Below, one piece after another: positions 26,577 to 35,887 of a stretch of 64,000 bases of DNA. The notes under the pieces were generated by a model. It saw only the letters and a program-made list of their open reading frames with translations. It was not told the DNA's origin and searched no databases. Within the stretch, counting starts at the first letter, position 1. Each line of letters begins with the position of its first letter. Source of the stretch: CAWHJN01 sp963829705 (GTDB lineage: Bacteria; Bacteroidota; Rhodothermia; Rhodothermales; BA12); contig CAWHJN010000001.1 of the NCBI GenBank assembly GCA_963829705.1, positions 186,001 to 250,000 of the forward strand. The letters run 5' to 3'. A program made the translations under genes and the position numbers.

Positions 26577-26792
26577 ATGAACCCGACTTCTTCTCTTTCT
26601 GCCGATCCTGACGACGTGCAGGAAACGGAAACCACGCCGCGCCCTTACCTGCACCGGCTGCCCTCGGCTGGCCACTTTGGTGAAACACTGCCGCTCGAAC
26701 GCGCCACCGAGTGGGTGCGCCAGAACCAGTACGTCGCCATGGTCGGCGTCTTCGCGCTGGGCGTCTTTCTCGGCATCTTGGCGCGCCGCTAA
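26577..26792 (+). CDS. Small membrane-anchored protein, C-terminal helix
   Basis: 71 residues from ATG 26577. A short disordered head, an amphipathic stretch (ETLPLERATEWVRQNQ) and a terminal transmembrane helix ending YVAMVGVFALGVFLGILARR, similar in style to the C-terminus of the preceding gene (GFALGVIVGALLGRN). It starts nine bases after the upstream stop. Likely a partner in the same membrane-anchor module. Confidence 0.7.
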   Translation: MNPTSSLSADPDDVQETETTPRPYLHRLPSAGHFGETLPLERATEWVRQNQYVAMVGVFALGVFLGILARR

Positions 26793-26825
26793 TTCTTTTT
26801 CAACCTCGATTTACTCCCTACCGAT

Positions 26826-27554
26826 ATGGAAGCCAAACCCAATACCCCCTCGAAAACCGAGAACGCCACCACCACGGCGACGCCCGAAAGCGCTGCCGAG
26901 GTCGTCAACGATCGTCTGGCCGAGTTTTCTGACTCGTTGAGCCAGACGTTCGAAAAGGCACAGGCGCAATTCTCCGACGCCGTGACGAAGCTCCGCGAGG
27001 AGGCGGCCAACGTCGATTTCGAAGGCGCCCGCGTGCGGGCCAAGACGTGGGTGGACGAAAATCCGACGCTGTCGGTCGCGCTGGCCGTGGGCGTGGGCCT
27101 ACTCGTCGGCAAGGCTCTCGGCAGCGCGCTGACGCCCGAGCCGCCGACGCTCAAGAAGCGCGCCCTCAAGCAGGCCAAGCGTGTGCAGCACTACGCCGCC
27201 GACCTGGGCAGCGACCTCGCTGAGCGCGCCGCGCTGGCAGGGGGCGCCCTCGCCGCGGGGAGTGCCGCTGCCGCTGCTGCCGCTTCGCGCCGCGCCAAAG
27301 AGGTCGGCAGCGTCGTCGCCGAGCAGGCTTCCGAAGTGGGCGGGCGCGTCGTGCATTACGCCGAGGACGTGCTCGATTCCGTGGAGGATTCCACCAAGGC
27401 CACGCGCAAGCAACTCAAAAAGAAAGCCAAGCACGCGCGCAAATCCGCCGAGCATGGCTTCGACTTCGCGGGCTCGCTCGTGGACGCGGCCCGCACCGCC
27501 GTCGCTGCCGTCGTCGTCAAGAAAATCGGCGACTGGACGCGCCGCGTTGCATGA
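26826..27554 (+). CDS. DUF883/YqjD-like protein with extended helical tail
   Basis: 242 residues from ATG 26826. Amphipathic helix near the start (SDSLSQTFEKAQAQFSDAVT), the DUF883 element RVRAKTWVDENPTLSVALAV with a Gly/Val transmembrane segment, and then about 120 residues of Ala/Lys-rich helix (LKKRALKQAKRVQHYAADLG, ASRRAKEVGSVVAEQASEVG, KQLKKKAKHARKSAEHGFDF). The repeated amphipathic pattern suggests membrane-surface or cell-envelope binding. Third gene of the trio, followed by a strong terminator. Confidence 0.72.
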   Translation: MEAKPNTPSKTENATTTATPESAAEVVNDRLAEFSDSLSQTFEKAQAQFSDAVTKLREEAANVDFEGARVRAKTWVDENPTLSVALAVGVGLLVGKALGSALTPEPPTLKKRALKQAKRVQHYAADLGSDLAERAALAGGALAAGSAAAAAAASRRAKEVGSVVAEQASEVGGRVVHYAEDVLDSVEDSTKATRKQLKKKAKHARKSAEHGFDFAGSLVDAARTAVAAVVVKKIGDWTRRVA

Positions 27555-27623
27555 GGGCAGGTGGGTTACAAGTGAAGAGCGTCGTGCCTCTTTTCCCACG
27601 CCCCGTTACCGCGTAGTTTCTAC

Positions 27624-27660
27624 CACCGGGCCGCGCCTCTCCGCGTGGCCCGGTTTTTTT
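27624..27660 (+). terminator. Rho-independent terminator
   Basis: ACCGGGCCGCG, loop, CCGCGTGGCCCGGT followed directly by TTTTTTT: a near-perfect GC-rich stem with U-run 70 bases after the DUF883 stop, just ahead of the kinase gene. Confidence 0.85.
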
Positions 27661-27680
27661 ACGCCCAACCTGTTCGTGCC

Positions 27681-28619
27681 ATGAGCGTGCTCGCCATCGG
27701 AACCGTCGCTTTCGACACCATCGAGACGCCGTTTACGTCGCCGCAGCAGGTGATGGGCGGCAGCGCGACGTACCTCACCCTCGCTGCCCGGCATTTCTGC
27801 GACGATGTGCGCCTGGTCGCCGTCGTCGGCGGCGACTTTCCCGAGGCGTATGTCGATGTGCTCCGCGATGCGGGGGTGGACCTGAACGGGCTGGAGGTGG
27901 ACGCCGACGGCGAGACCTTCGCGTGGGCAGGGCGCTACCACTACGACATGAATCAGCGCGACACGCTCGAAACGCGCCTCAACGTGCTTGCGTCGTTCAC
28001 GCCCGTCATCCCCGACGCCCACCGGGGCGCGCGCGTCGTGTGCCTCGGCAACCTCGAGCCGGGCGTGCAGGGCGACGTGCTCGACCAGATGGACGGTACC
28101 GGCTACGCCATCCTCGACACGATGAACTACTGGATCGAGCGGTCGCCGGAAGCACTGCGCCGCGTGTTGGGACGGGTGGATTGCCTCATCGTCAACGACG
28201 CCGAGGCGCGGCAACTCGCGGGGGAGCCCAACCTGATCCGCGCCGCACGGCTGATCCGGGAGATGGGGCCGAAGGCGCTCGTCATCAAAAAGGGCGAGCA
28301 CGGCGCGATGCTGTTCGCCGATGGTGAGGTGTTCAGCGCGCCGGCGTACCCGCTCGAAGATCTCCGCGACCCCACGGGCGCAGGCGACACGTTCATGGGT
28401 GGCTTTGCAGGCTATCTGGCGCGCGTGCCCGCCATCACGCCCGACGTGCTGCGCCGTGCCGTTGTCTATGGCTCTGCGATGGCGTCGTTTTGCGTCGAGG
28501 CGTTCGGCCCGGAGCGACTCTGTACCCTCACGCCGGGCGACATCGGGCGGCGCGTCGAGGCGTTCCACCTGCTGTGTAGCATCCCCGAGCCGGTCGAGGC
28601 GTCAGCCGTCTTCTCCTGA
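27681..28619 (+). CDS. PfkB-family carbohydrate/nucleoside kinase
   Basis: 312 residues from ATG 27681 (MSVLAIGTVAFDTIETPFT). Ribokinase-fold signatures are QVMGGSATYLTLAARHFCDD near the N-terminus and the C-terminal catalytic DPTGAGDTFMGGFAGYLARV, with the catalytic Asp in GAGD. Between them are CLIVNDAEARQLAGEPN and ALVIKKGEHGAMLFADGE. PfkB kinases use ATP on a sugar, nucleoside or sugar phosphate. The close match to the PfkB kinases widespread in Bacteroidota does not settle the substrate. Its last 18 bases overlap the convergent coiled-coil gene. Confidence 0.88.
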   Translation: MSVLAIGTVAFDTIETPFTSPQQVMGGSATYLTLAARHFCDDVRLVAVVGGDFPEAYVDVLRDAGVDLNGLEVDADGETFAWAGRYHYDMNQRDTLETRLNVLASFTPVIPDAHRGARVVCLGNLEPGVQGDVLDQMDGTGYAILDTMNYWIERSPEALRRVLGRVDCLIVNDAEARQLAGEPNLIRAARLIREMGPKALVIKKGEHGAMLFADGEVFSAPAYPLEDLRDPTGAGDTFMGGFAGYLARVPAITPDVLRRAVVYGSAMASFCVEAFGPERLCTLTPGDIGRRVEAFHLLCSIPEPVEASAVFS

Positions 28620-31600
28620 ACGATCGGGCAGTGTTTCGCGCGGGGCGGGGCGCGCCTGCATCAACCCTTCGACGGGACGGATGACGGACGGGGTTTCTGA
28701 AGGTGCGGACTGCCGGGCGGGTTCGCGTTTTTCCAGCGCCGCAGCCTGTTTCTGGAGCGCCACCACGATGGCGTCGAGTTGCTGCTTGCGTTGACCAAGA
28801 GCCTCGTTGCGTGCGTTGAGGGCTTTTTCGCGCGCGTCGAGGTCGGCACCGCGTTTCTCGAGGTCGCGCAGCACCCCTTCCGCCCGCGCACTCCGCTGGC
28901 GCAGGTCGGCGGCGGCGCGGCGCTCGTCTTCTAGTTCGGCGCGCTCGCCCTCCAACTCCGATCGCTCGGCATCGAGGGCGGCCTGGCGGGCGTCCACGGC
29001 TTTGCCGAGGGCTTCGATCTGCTGCTGCCGGCTGCGCTGTTCGCGCGCCTCGCGGTCGAGCGTGGCCGCGCGCGCTTCGTGCTCGGCCTGCTGCGCGTCG
29101 AGGCGATCGCGGAGGGCGGAGAGCGCGGCGTCGTCGGCGTCGTAGCGCGCCCGCCGGGTGTCGAGGGCGTCGGTGTCGCGTTGCAGGGCCGCCTGCTGCG
29201 TCTCGATCGATTCGCGCAGCGCGTCGAGTTCGTCCTGTGACCGAACGCGCTCGTGACGGCGCTCGAGGCGTTCGACGGTGTCCTGGAGTGCCGTGGCACG
29301 GTCGCGGAGGGCCTGTTCCTCGCGGGTGAGGGTTCGCATAACCTCGCGCTGCCCTTCGGCGGCGGCATGCAGCGTGTCGAGGTCGTCGCGGAGGGCATCG
29401 CGGCGGCGTTCGAGGGCCTGGCGCTCGTCGGCCATCGCGGCCATGTCGGCGCGCAGGGCCTGTTCCTCTTTGCGGAGTTCGCCGAGCCGCACGTCCCACG
29501 TTTCCTGCTCGTCAACCTGCGCGGCAAGCGCGTCACGAGCAGCCTCCATGGCGTCGCGCTCGCGGGTGACGTCGGCGACTTCGGCGCGTAGCACGGCCAC
29601 ATCGTCGCGGAGGCGGGTGCTGCGTTCGTCCAATGCGTCGCGCTCCTGCGCGGCCTGGTCAAAGTCCGCCTGCACGGCCCGCGTGCGGCCCTCGGCTTCG
29701 GCGAGTGCCGTGCGGGCTTCGTCGGTCTGCTGCTGCGCGGAGGTAAGCGCTTCGGAAAGCTCTCGGTTGGTGGTGCGGAGTTGCTGGAGGTCCTGCTCCA
29801 GCCCGGTTTTCTCCTCCTCGGCACGTGTGGCTTTCGCTTCGGCCTCGTTGGCCTTGCCTTCCAGCGTTTCGAGGCGGGTGCGCTGCGTGCGGAGGTCTTC
29901 TTCCAGTGTGGCGATGCGGGCAGCCCCGGCGCTCGCGCGCTCGGCAGCCTCTTGCTGCTGCGCGCTCAGTTGCGCTCGGAGTTGGTCGGCGCGGGCCTGT
30001 GCGAGGTCGCGTTCCTGCGTGCGTGCGTCGAGGACCTGCCGCTGCGCGTCGGCGTCGGCGGTGAGCTTTTTGAGACGCGCATCGAGGGCGTGCCGCTGCT
30101 CTTCGGCGGCGCGTTTTTCCTGTTCCAGCGCGTCCTGTGCCTGCGCGAGCGTGTCGAGGCGGGTGAGCTGGGTGTCGAGGCGCTGCTGAAGCTGCACCTG
30201 CTCCTCGCGCAGCAGCCGCCCCTGAAGGGCCTCCTCGTCGCGCTCGGCGCGGGTAGTGGTCAGTTGGGCCTGCGTGGTTTCCAGCGCCGGTTGCAGCGTC
30301 TCCCGTTCACGGGCCAGCGCGTCGCGCTCTTCGGCGAGGGTGTCGCGTTGCTCGGCGAGCGCATCGTGGCGCGCCTGCACCTCGTCGAGCGTGCTTTGCA
30401 GCATTGCCGCCGTGGCCTTCGCCGCCTCGCCGTCGATCTCGACCTCGGCGAGCCGCCGGGTGAGTTCGTCGCGCGCCTCGGTGAGGGCGTCGCGTTCGGC
30501 GGTGAGCACGCGGAGTTCGGCATCGCGTTCGTCGCGCTCGGTCTGCACCGCTTCGTAGTCAGCGCGGAGGGCGGTTTCAGCGTCGCGCAGCCGCTCAAAG
30601 TCGGTGCGGAGCGTGGCGTGGGCGCGCTCCAGCGTCTCGTGGCGTTGTTGTAGCGCCTCGAGGGCCGCGGCCTCGTCGGCACGCTGCTGCTCGGTCTGCT
30701 CGAGGGCATCGGCGAGGGCGGTGCGTTCGGCGGCGAGGCGTTCGCGCTCGGCCTCGGCGGCTTCGCGGGAGGCTTCGGCGGCGGCGAGGGCTTCGTCGGC
30801 TTCTGCACGCGCCGCGTCCCGTGCCCGCGCAGCCTGCTCTCGCTCGTCGTCGAGCGCGAGCCGCGCCTCTTCGCGGGCCGCGTCAAGGGCCTGTTCCGCC
30901 TGTTCGCGCGTGGTTTCGAGTTGCTGGCGGACGTCTTCGAGGGCCGCGTGCGCGGCGTCGCGCTCGGCGTCGAGGGTGGATTGGAGGGCGGCGCGTTCCT
31001 CTTGGAGCGCGGAGTGTTCGTCGTTCAGATCAGCATGCGCCTGTCGCAATTCCGCGAGCGTTTGCGCCAGCGCGTCGCGTTCCTGCTCGGCGGCGTCGCG
31101 CTCGGCGGCGGTTTCGTCGTGCCGCGCCTGGAGCGCCGCGTGCTCGCCTTCGAGCGTCTCGTGGGCCTGCCGGAGGTCGGCTTCGGCGCGGGTGGTTTCG
31201 TCGTGCGCCTCGGTGAGCGCGTCGTGCTCGCGCCGCAGCGCGTCGAGGTCGGCGTCGCGCAGGGCGAGATCGTCGCGGAGCTGGTCAAGGGCGGCTTCCG
31301 TGACGGCGTGCGCTTCCGTCAGCCGCTCGTGCTCGGTGCGGAGCGCATCGAGGGTGTTTTCCGCGTCGTCGAGCGAGCGCCGGACGTCGTCGCGTTCGCG
31401 CTCGGCCTCGTCGCGGGCGCTGCGTGCATCGTGGGCCTCACCCTTCAACTCCGTGTTCGCGGTCTCCAACGCGGCGTGCGCGGCGGTAAGGGCGGCGTGG
31501 CGCTCTTGCAGGGCGAGGTGCTCGTCACGGGTGGCGTCGAGGCGGCTCTGGAGCGCGGCGCGGTGCTCCTCGCGGTCTTTGAGTTCTTTTTGCAGCGCCA

Positions 31601-32153
31601 CGCGCAGCGCGGCCAGTTCGCTCTGGATAGTCTGACTGCGCGTCCGCTCGGCCTCGCGCTCGGCCTCCAGACGCGCCTTCTCGCCCGCCCATGTCGATAG
31701 GCGGAGGTCGTGCTCGCGGGCGCGGGCGTCCACTTCCGCCTGCCGGGCGCCGAGGCGTTCGCGCTCGGCCTCCAGCGCATCGTGCTGCTGTTCGATGGAA
31801 GCCTCGCGGGCTTCGAGGTTTTCGTGACGCTCGCGCAGGGTGTCGCCCCGTCGGCGAAGTGCCAGATTGAGGGCTTCCACGCGCAATTCGACGGGTCGCC
31901 ATTCCTCGCCCGTGACCTCGCGCAACTGCCGCTGCCGCCCCGCGATGGCCTCGCGGACGGCCTCCAGCTCTGCCGTAAGGTCGAGCCGGTCGGCATCGTG
32001 CGGCGTGGGGCCGGGAGAGAGGCCCAGCAGCGGCGCGGGTCCATCGTCCCTCGCGTCTTCGGTCGGGGTGGTGCGGGTGCGCGAGAACAGGTAGCCGCCC
32101 AGCCCTCCGGCGAGGAGGCTGGCGAGCGCGGTGACGATGAGAAGGCCGACCAT
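28602..32153 (-). CDS. Membrane-anchored giant coiled-coil protein
   Basis: 1183 residues from ATG 32153. The N-terminus has a transmembrane helix (MVGLLIVTALASLLAGGLGG), then nearly 1100 residues of uninterrupted heptad-type, Glu/Arg/Ala/Leu-rich coiled coil (for example LQERHAALTAAHAALETANT, DALEQEKRAAEEQRHALDAR), ending in a Pro/Arg-rich tail. Such proteins act as long cytoplasmic or periplasmic spacers or cytoskeletal elements; with one N-terminal anchor the coil is most likely cytoplasmic. No family is recognised, and coiled-coil similarity to SMC/myosin-type proteins is generic. Long open frames on the opposite strand are by-products of its GC-rich codon pattern. Confidence 0.85.
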   Translation of the reverse strand: MVGLLIVTALASLLAGGLGGYLFSRTRTTPTEDARDDGPAPLLGLSPGPTPHDADRLDLTAELEAVREAIAGRQRQLREVTGEEWRPVELRVEALNLALRRRGDTLRERHENLEAREASIEQQHDALEAERERLGARQAEVDARAREHDLRLSTWAGEKARLEAEREAERTRSQTIQSELAALRVALQKELKDREEHRAALQSRLDATRDEHLALQERHAALTAAHAALETANTELKGEAHDARSARDEAERERDDVRRSLDDAENTLDALRTEHERLTEAHAVTEAALDQLRDDLALRDADLDALRREHDALTEAHDETTRAEADLRQAHETLEGEHAALQARHDETAAERDAAEQERDALAQTLAELRQAHADLNDEHSALQEERAALQSTLDAERDAAHAALEDVRQQLETTREQAEQALDAAREEARLALDDEREQAARARDAARAEADEALAAAEASREAAEAERERLAAERTALADALEQTEQQRADEAAALEALQQRHETLERAHATLRTDFERLRDAETALRADYEAVQTERDERDAELRVLTAERDALTEARDELTRRLAEVEIDGEAAKATAAMLQSTLDEVQARHDALAEQRDTLAEERDALARERETLQPALETTQAQLTTTRAERDEEALQGRLLREEQVQLQQRLDTQLTRLDTLAQAQDALEQEKRAAEEQRHALDARLKKLTADADAQRQVLDARTQERDLAQARADQLRAQLSAQQQEAAERASAGAARIATLEEDLRTQRTRLETLEGKANEAEAKATRAEEEKTGLEQDLQQLRTTNRELSEALTSAQQQTDEARTALAEAEGRTRAVQADFDQAAQERDALDERSTRLRDDVAVLRAEVADVTRERDAMEAARDALAAQVDEQETWDVRLGELRKEEQALRADMAAMADERQALERRRDALRDDLDTLHAAAEGQREVMRTLTREEQALRDRATALQDTVERLERRHERVRSQDELDALRESIETQQAALQRDTDALDTRRARYDADDAALSALRDRLDAQQAEHEARAATLDREAREQRSRQQQIEALGKAVDARQAALDAERSELEGERAELEDERRAAADLRQRSARAEGVLRDLEKRGADLDAREKALNARNEALGQRKQQLDAIVVALQKQAAALEKREPARQSAPSETPSVIRPVEGLMQARPAPRETLPDRSGEDG

Positions 32154-32288
32154 GCGGGGGCAGAGGGAAAACGGATCAACCCCGGTAGTATAGCACCGCC
32201 GGGCCGCCGCCGTGCGGGTCGCGTTTGCAGGTTCGATGTTCGAGGTAGGGGCGCGGAGAGCGACGTACGGGGTGCGAGGTGCAGGCGC

Positions 32289-32765
32289 TCAGAGTGCGTG
32301 GTCCATCGCGTCGCCGCGGGCCACAGGCGGGGTGAGCAGCGGTGGGTAGCGGACGACCGTGACGCGCGGGGCGCCCCTGGCCGACGTCAGCGCCACCTGC
32401 CCCTCGTGCAGGCCCCACAAGCGGAAAAGCGTTTCGAGGTGCTGAATGCGGCGCTCGGCCAGCAGCAGGGACTCTTCCGTCCACGTCACCTCCACATACG
32501 CGTCGAGGCCCCGCAGCAGGCGGACGGTTTCGTCGAGGGCGTGCTCCGAGGGGAGCGCGGCTTCGTCGTGGACGAAGGCGTGCTGCAGCCGGGCAAAGGC
32601 ATCGGCGAGTGGGTCGGTAGGAGGGGATGCCGCGTGGGTGGTGACGGCGACTGGCGCGGGGGCGGCAGCGGGGTGGCGGAGCAGGGCGAAGGCCGCGACC
32701 ATCACCCCGGCGACCGCCAGCGCGGCGAGTGCCACGGCGCGGTAGAGCAGCGACCGATACGGCAT
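32289..32765 (-). CDS. Hypothetical protein with N-terminal membrane anchor
   Basis: 158 residues from ATG 32765. One N-terminal transmembrane helix (YRAVALAALAVAGVMVAAFA) precedes a Pro/Ala linker and a helical-plus-strand domain (ADAFARLQHAFVHDEAALPS, YVEVTWTEESLLLAERRIQH, GAPRVTVVRYPPLL). No known domain. It is divergent from the cytochrome gene, with 139 bases between starts. Confidence 0.6.
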   Translation of the reverse strand: MPYRSLLYRAVALAALAVAGVMVAAFALLRHPAAAPAPVAVTTHAASPPTDPLADAFARLQHAFVHDEAALPSEHALDETVRLLRGLDAYVEVTWTEESLLLAERRIQHLETLFRLWGLHEGQVALTSARGAPRVTVVRYPPLLTPPVARGDAMDHAL

Positions 32766-32865
32766 GGACAGAACGGCGATTTGGGATGGAAACGATGCGG
32801 GGCCACGAGACTTCAGGGCCTGCCTCCCTCTCTCCATCGTCTGGCAGGCTGTGCGCCTGAAGCCG

Positions 32866-32873
32866 TATCTTTT
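32866..32873 (+). promoter_or_regulatory. Candidate -7 box (TATCTTTT)
   Basis: TATCTTTT fits TAnnTTTG at seven of eight positions, 31 bases before the ATG of the multiheme gene, in the divergent intergenic region. No clear TTG near 20 bases upstream. Confidence 0.3.
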
Positions 32874-32904
32874 CGCCGTGGTCGTGATTTTCTCTACCCT
32901 CTCG

Positions 32905-34959
32905 ATGCGCCGCATGTGCGCGTTGCTGCTCGTTGCCGGGCTGCTGGTCGGCTGCGGGAAGAAAGCCGCGCCGCCTGCCGCCCCCGTCGAACCCGCTGCT
33001 GCGACCTACGCGGGCGATGCCGCCTGCGCCTCGTGCCACGGCGACCTCTACGCCTCCTACAAGCGCTCGGGCATGGGGCAGTCGCTGTCGCTCTTCGACG
33101 CCGCCACGGCCCCCGAGCGCTTCCCGAAGGATCTCCGCGTCTACAGCGCCACGCGCGACCTCTACTACACGCCCTTCGTGCGGAACGACACGCTCTTCCA
33201 GCGCGAGTTTCGGCTGGATGAACAGGGGAACGTCATCTACGAGCAAACGCGCGCCGCCGACTGGGTGGTGGGTTCGGGCAAGGCGACGCGCTCCTACCTG
33301 ATGAACGTCAACGGCTACGTCACCGAAATGCCCCTGACGTGGTACGTCGAGCGCGGAATCTGGGATCTGAGTCCGGGCTACGAGCAGGTCAACCAGCGCT
33401 TCAGCAGGCCCATCAACGAGGAATGCATGACGTGCCACAACGCCCTGCCCGCGCACACGCCGTTTACCGAGGCGCACTACACCGACGTGCCGCTGGGCAT
33501 TTCGTGTGAGCGCTGCCACGGCCCTGGCAGCGAGCACGTCGAGGCGCGGCTGGGCGGCTTCGAGACCGCCGAGGGCGAGGCCGACCCCACGCTCGTCCGT
33601 CTGAGTGCGCTGCCGCGCGAGCGCCAGATGAGCGTCTGCCAGCAGTGCCACCTGTCGGGCACGAAGGTCTTCAAGCCCGGCGAAGGCCCCGACACGTTCC
33701 GGCCCGGCGAGCCGCTGGCGGAAAACCGCGCCGTCTTTGCGATGGCCGAGCAACTCCGCGATCCCGAGCGCTTCGGCATCTCGTCGCACGCGCAGCGGCT
33801 GGCCCTCAGCGCCTGCTTCGACGCGAGCGCGATGACGTGTACGACGTGCCACGATCCTCACCGGCCCGTCCAGGAACTCGAACCCGACCACTACAACCAG
33901 GTCTGCCAGAGTTGCCACACGCCGACCGTAGACCGCCCCGACGCCGTCGTGTGCGACCGCACGCACGCTTCTGCCGCCATGACGGGCAACTGCGTGAGTT
34001 GCCACATCCAGAAATCCGGCACCTCCGACATCCCGCACGTGACGTTCACCGACCACTGGATCCGGAAGACGCTGCCGCCCGCGCGGCGGCCCGACGACAT
34101 CGAGCGCACGCTCGTGCGGGCAGAGCCCGTCACGCTCGTGCGTGTCACCGGTGAAGCGGTCGAGCCCACCGGGCCGCAGGCCGACGTGGAGGAGGGGATG
34201 GCATACTTCCGCTTCCAGCAGACGACGCATTTCATCCCCGGCTATTTCCCCGGCATCAAAGAGAAGCTGCGCGCCGGGCTCGATGGCGGGGCCGAGATGG
34301 CCGAGGCGCGCGTGGTACTGGGGCGCGTGCTCCTGCTGCAAGATTCGCTCGCCGTCGCCGAGCGCGTCCTCGCCGACGCCGTCGCCCGCTACCCCCGGCA
34401 CGCCGACGCGCAGTTCTGGCTGGGCAAGGCGCGCTACGAGGCGGGCCGCGCCGCCGACGCCCTGGGCCCGCTGCGCGAAGCCGTCGCGCTGCAACCGGCG
34501 CTGCTCGACGCGCGCTACACGCTGGCGCAGGCTCTCGAACGCGCGGGGCAGACCGCTGCCGCCGAAGCTGCCTACCGCGACCTGCTCGCCCGCGACCCCG
34601 TCCACCAGCCGGGCGCGTGGAACAACCTCGGCTTCCTCTTGCTCGGCCAGCAGCGCCTCGACGACGCGGCCACCGCCTTCGACCGTGCCCTCGCGCTCGA
34701 CCCCGACCTCGCCGTCGCCCTCGTCAACCTCGCCAGCCTGCGCCTGATGCAGGGCGACCTCGACGCAGGCCAGACGCTGCTCGACCGCGCCCTGAAGGTC
34801 GAGCCGAACAACACGTCCGCACTGGGCAACCGCGCCCTCGTCGCCGCACAACAGGGCGACCTCGCCGAGGCGCGCCGCCTGCTCACGCGTCTGCTCCAGA
34901 TCACCCCCGGCGATGACCGCGCCCGCGCCCTGCTGGCCCAGATCGACGCGGCCTCCTGA
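32905..34959 (+). CDS. Heptaheme cytochrome c lipoprotein with C-terminal TPR domain
   Basis: 684 residues from ATG 32905 (second candidate ATG 32914). Lipoprotein signal LLVAGLLVGC, then seven CxxCH heme-binding motifs: CASCH, CMTCH, CERCH, CQQCH, CTTCH, CQSCH and CVSCH, between about residues 41 and 370. The spacing and the motif GISCERCHGPGSEHVEARLG match the DmsE/cytochrome c554-like multiheme group. The C-terminal 230 residues are TPR (ALGPLREAVALQPALLDARY, AWNNLGFLLLGQQRLDDAAT). It is probably an outer- or inner-leaflet electron-transfer protein in the periplasm. Downstream genes are a monoheme lipoprotein and an Omp85 barrel. Confidence 0.9.
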   Translation: MRRMCALLLVAGLLVGCGKKAAPPAAPVEPAAATYAGDAACASCHGDLYASYKRSGMGQSLSLFDAATAPERFPKDLRVYSATRDLYYTPFVRNDTLFQREFRLDEQGNVIYEQTRAADWVVGSGKATRSYLMNVNGYVTEMPLTWYVERGIWDLSPGYEQVNQRFSRPINEECMTCHNALPAHTPFTEAHYTDVPLGISCERCHGPGSEHVEARLGGFETAEGEADPTLVRLSALPRERQMSVCQQCHLSGTKVFKPGEGPDTFRPGEPLAENRAVFAMAEQLRDPERFGISSHAQRLALSACFDASAMTCTTCHDPHRPVQELEPDHYNQVCQSCHTPTVDRPDAVVCDRTHASAAMTGNCVSCHIQKSGTSDIPHVTFTDHWIRKTLPPARRPDDIERTLVRAEPVTLVRVTGEAVEPTGPQADVEEGMAYFRFQQTTHFIPGYFPGIKEKLRAGLDGGAEMAEARVVLGRVLLLQDSLAVAERVLADAVARYPRHADAQFWLGKARYEAGRAADALGPLREAVALQPALLDARYTLAQALERAGQTAAAEAAYRDLLARDPVHQPGAWNNLGFLLLGQQRLDDAATAFDRALALDPDLAVALVNLASLRLMQGDLDAGQTLLDRALKVEPNNTSALGNRALVAAQQGDLAEARRLLTRLLQITPGDDRARALLAQIDAAS

Positions 34960-34972
34960 CTCTTTTCGTGCC

Positions 34973-35887
34973 ATGCGCCTGCTCTGTCTCCTGCTCTTGG
35001 CCGCCGCCTGCGGCGCACCTGCCGGTCCCGATCAGCTCTTGCTCGACGTGGGCCGCCTCTCGCCCGACGTGCTGCGGTTCTACTTCGGAAGTTACCTCGG
35101 CCCAGACGGCGGCGATCCGTTCGAGGCGGGCGTGCTGTTCGAGGGTGAAAACGGCCTGTTCGTGCGCCCTTCGGCCCTGCGGGAACACCTGCCTGAAACC
35201 GCACCGCCGCTCGACGCCGACGGCGACGGGCGGGTGTCGAAGGACGAACTGGGAGCCTTCGTCGAGGCAACCTACGCGGTCGCCCGCAACCTGCCACCGA
35301 CCGCCGACGCTCTGCGCGCATCCACGGGCTACGGCGGCGAAGGCTGGTTCACCGTCGAACTCCACGGCGTCATGACGACGGCGCTCCGCCGCATCGCGGT
35401 GCCCGAGAGCGCCCTCCGCTCGGCAATGGCTGGCTACCGCGCCAGCGGCGACAAGCTGCTCTACCCGACCGGCACCGCGCTTGTCGGCGAGCACGTCGGC
35501 GAGGACGGGGCGGTACTCGAAACCACGTTTATGCAGAAACGCGCCGATGGAATGTGGGATTACGCCGTCTACGGCCCCGACGGCCAGCCCGCCGCCGCGA
35601 CGGCGACGCCGCCGAAGGCGCTGCGCGTGCCCACGCAGTGTGTCGGCTGCCACTACGGCAACCGCCCCTTCGAGCCCGAAGCTAGCTTTCCCGCCGCCGC
35701 GCCCGACGGCCCCCACGGCCCGCGCGCGCTTTACGTTCCCGATGCCTGGCGCGACGCCGACCTCGTCGCCTTCTTCGACGAGCACCGCAAGCGCAGTGAC
35801 CACGTTCTCGGCCTTTACGCCACGCTTTTCGCCGCCAAACTGCGCGCCGCGGGGGAGGCGGTGCCCATCGAAGGGTTCCCACAGTGA
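34973..35887 (+). CDS. Monoheme lipoprotein with EF-hand loop
   Basis: 304 residues from ATG 34973, 13 bases after the cytochrome stop. Lipoprotein signal (LLLLAAACGAPAG). One calcium-binding EF-hand loop, PLDADGDGRVSKDELGAFVE, and one heme c site, VPTQCVGCHYGNRPFEPE. The rest is helical with no further named domain. Stop overlaps the GTG of the Omp85-like gene (GTGA), so translation is coupled. It likely accepts or relays electrons with the upstream heptaheme protein. Confidence 0.8.
   Translation: MRLLCLLLLAAACGAPAGPDQLLLDVGRLSPDVLRFYFGSYLGPDGGDPFEAGVLFEGENGLFVRPSALREHLPETAPPLDADGDGRVSKDELGAFVEATYAVARNLPPTADALRASTGYGGEGWFTVELHGVMTTALRRIAVPESALRSAMAGYRASGDKLLYPTGTALVGEHVGEDGAVLETTFMQKRADGMWDYAVYGPDGQPAAATATPPKALRVPTQCVGCHYGNRPFEPEASFPAAAPDGPHGPRALYVPDAWRDADLVAFFDEHRKRSDHVLGLYATLFAAKLRAAGEAVPIEGFPQ

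Noticed and set aside
29278..31635. Long plus-strand frames opposite the coiled-coil gene
   Set aside because: Ser/Arg-rich mirror of heptad codons; no start context or domain.
32176..34974. 932-codon minus-strand frame
   Set aside because: Antisense to the multiheme cytochrome, whose seven CxxCH motifs fix the coding strand.
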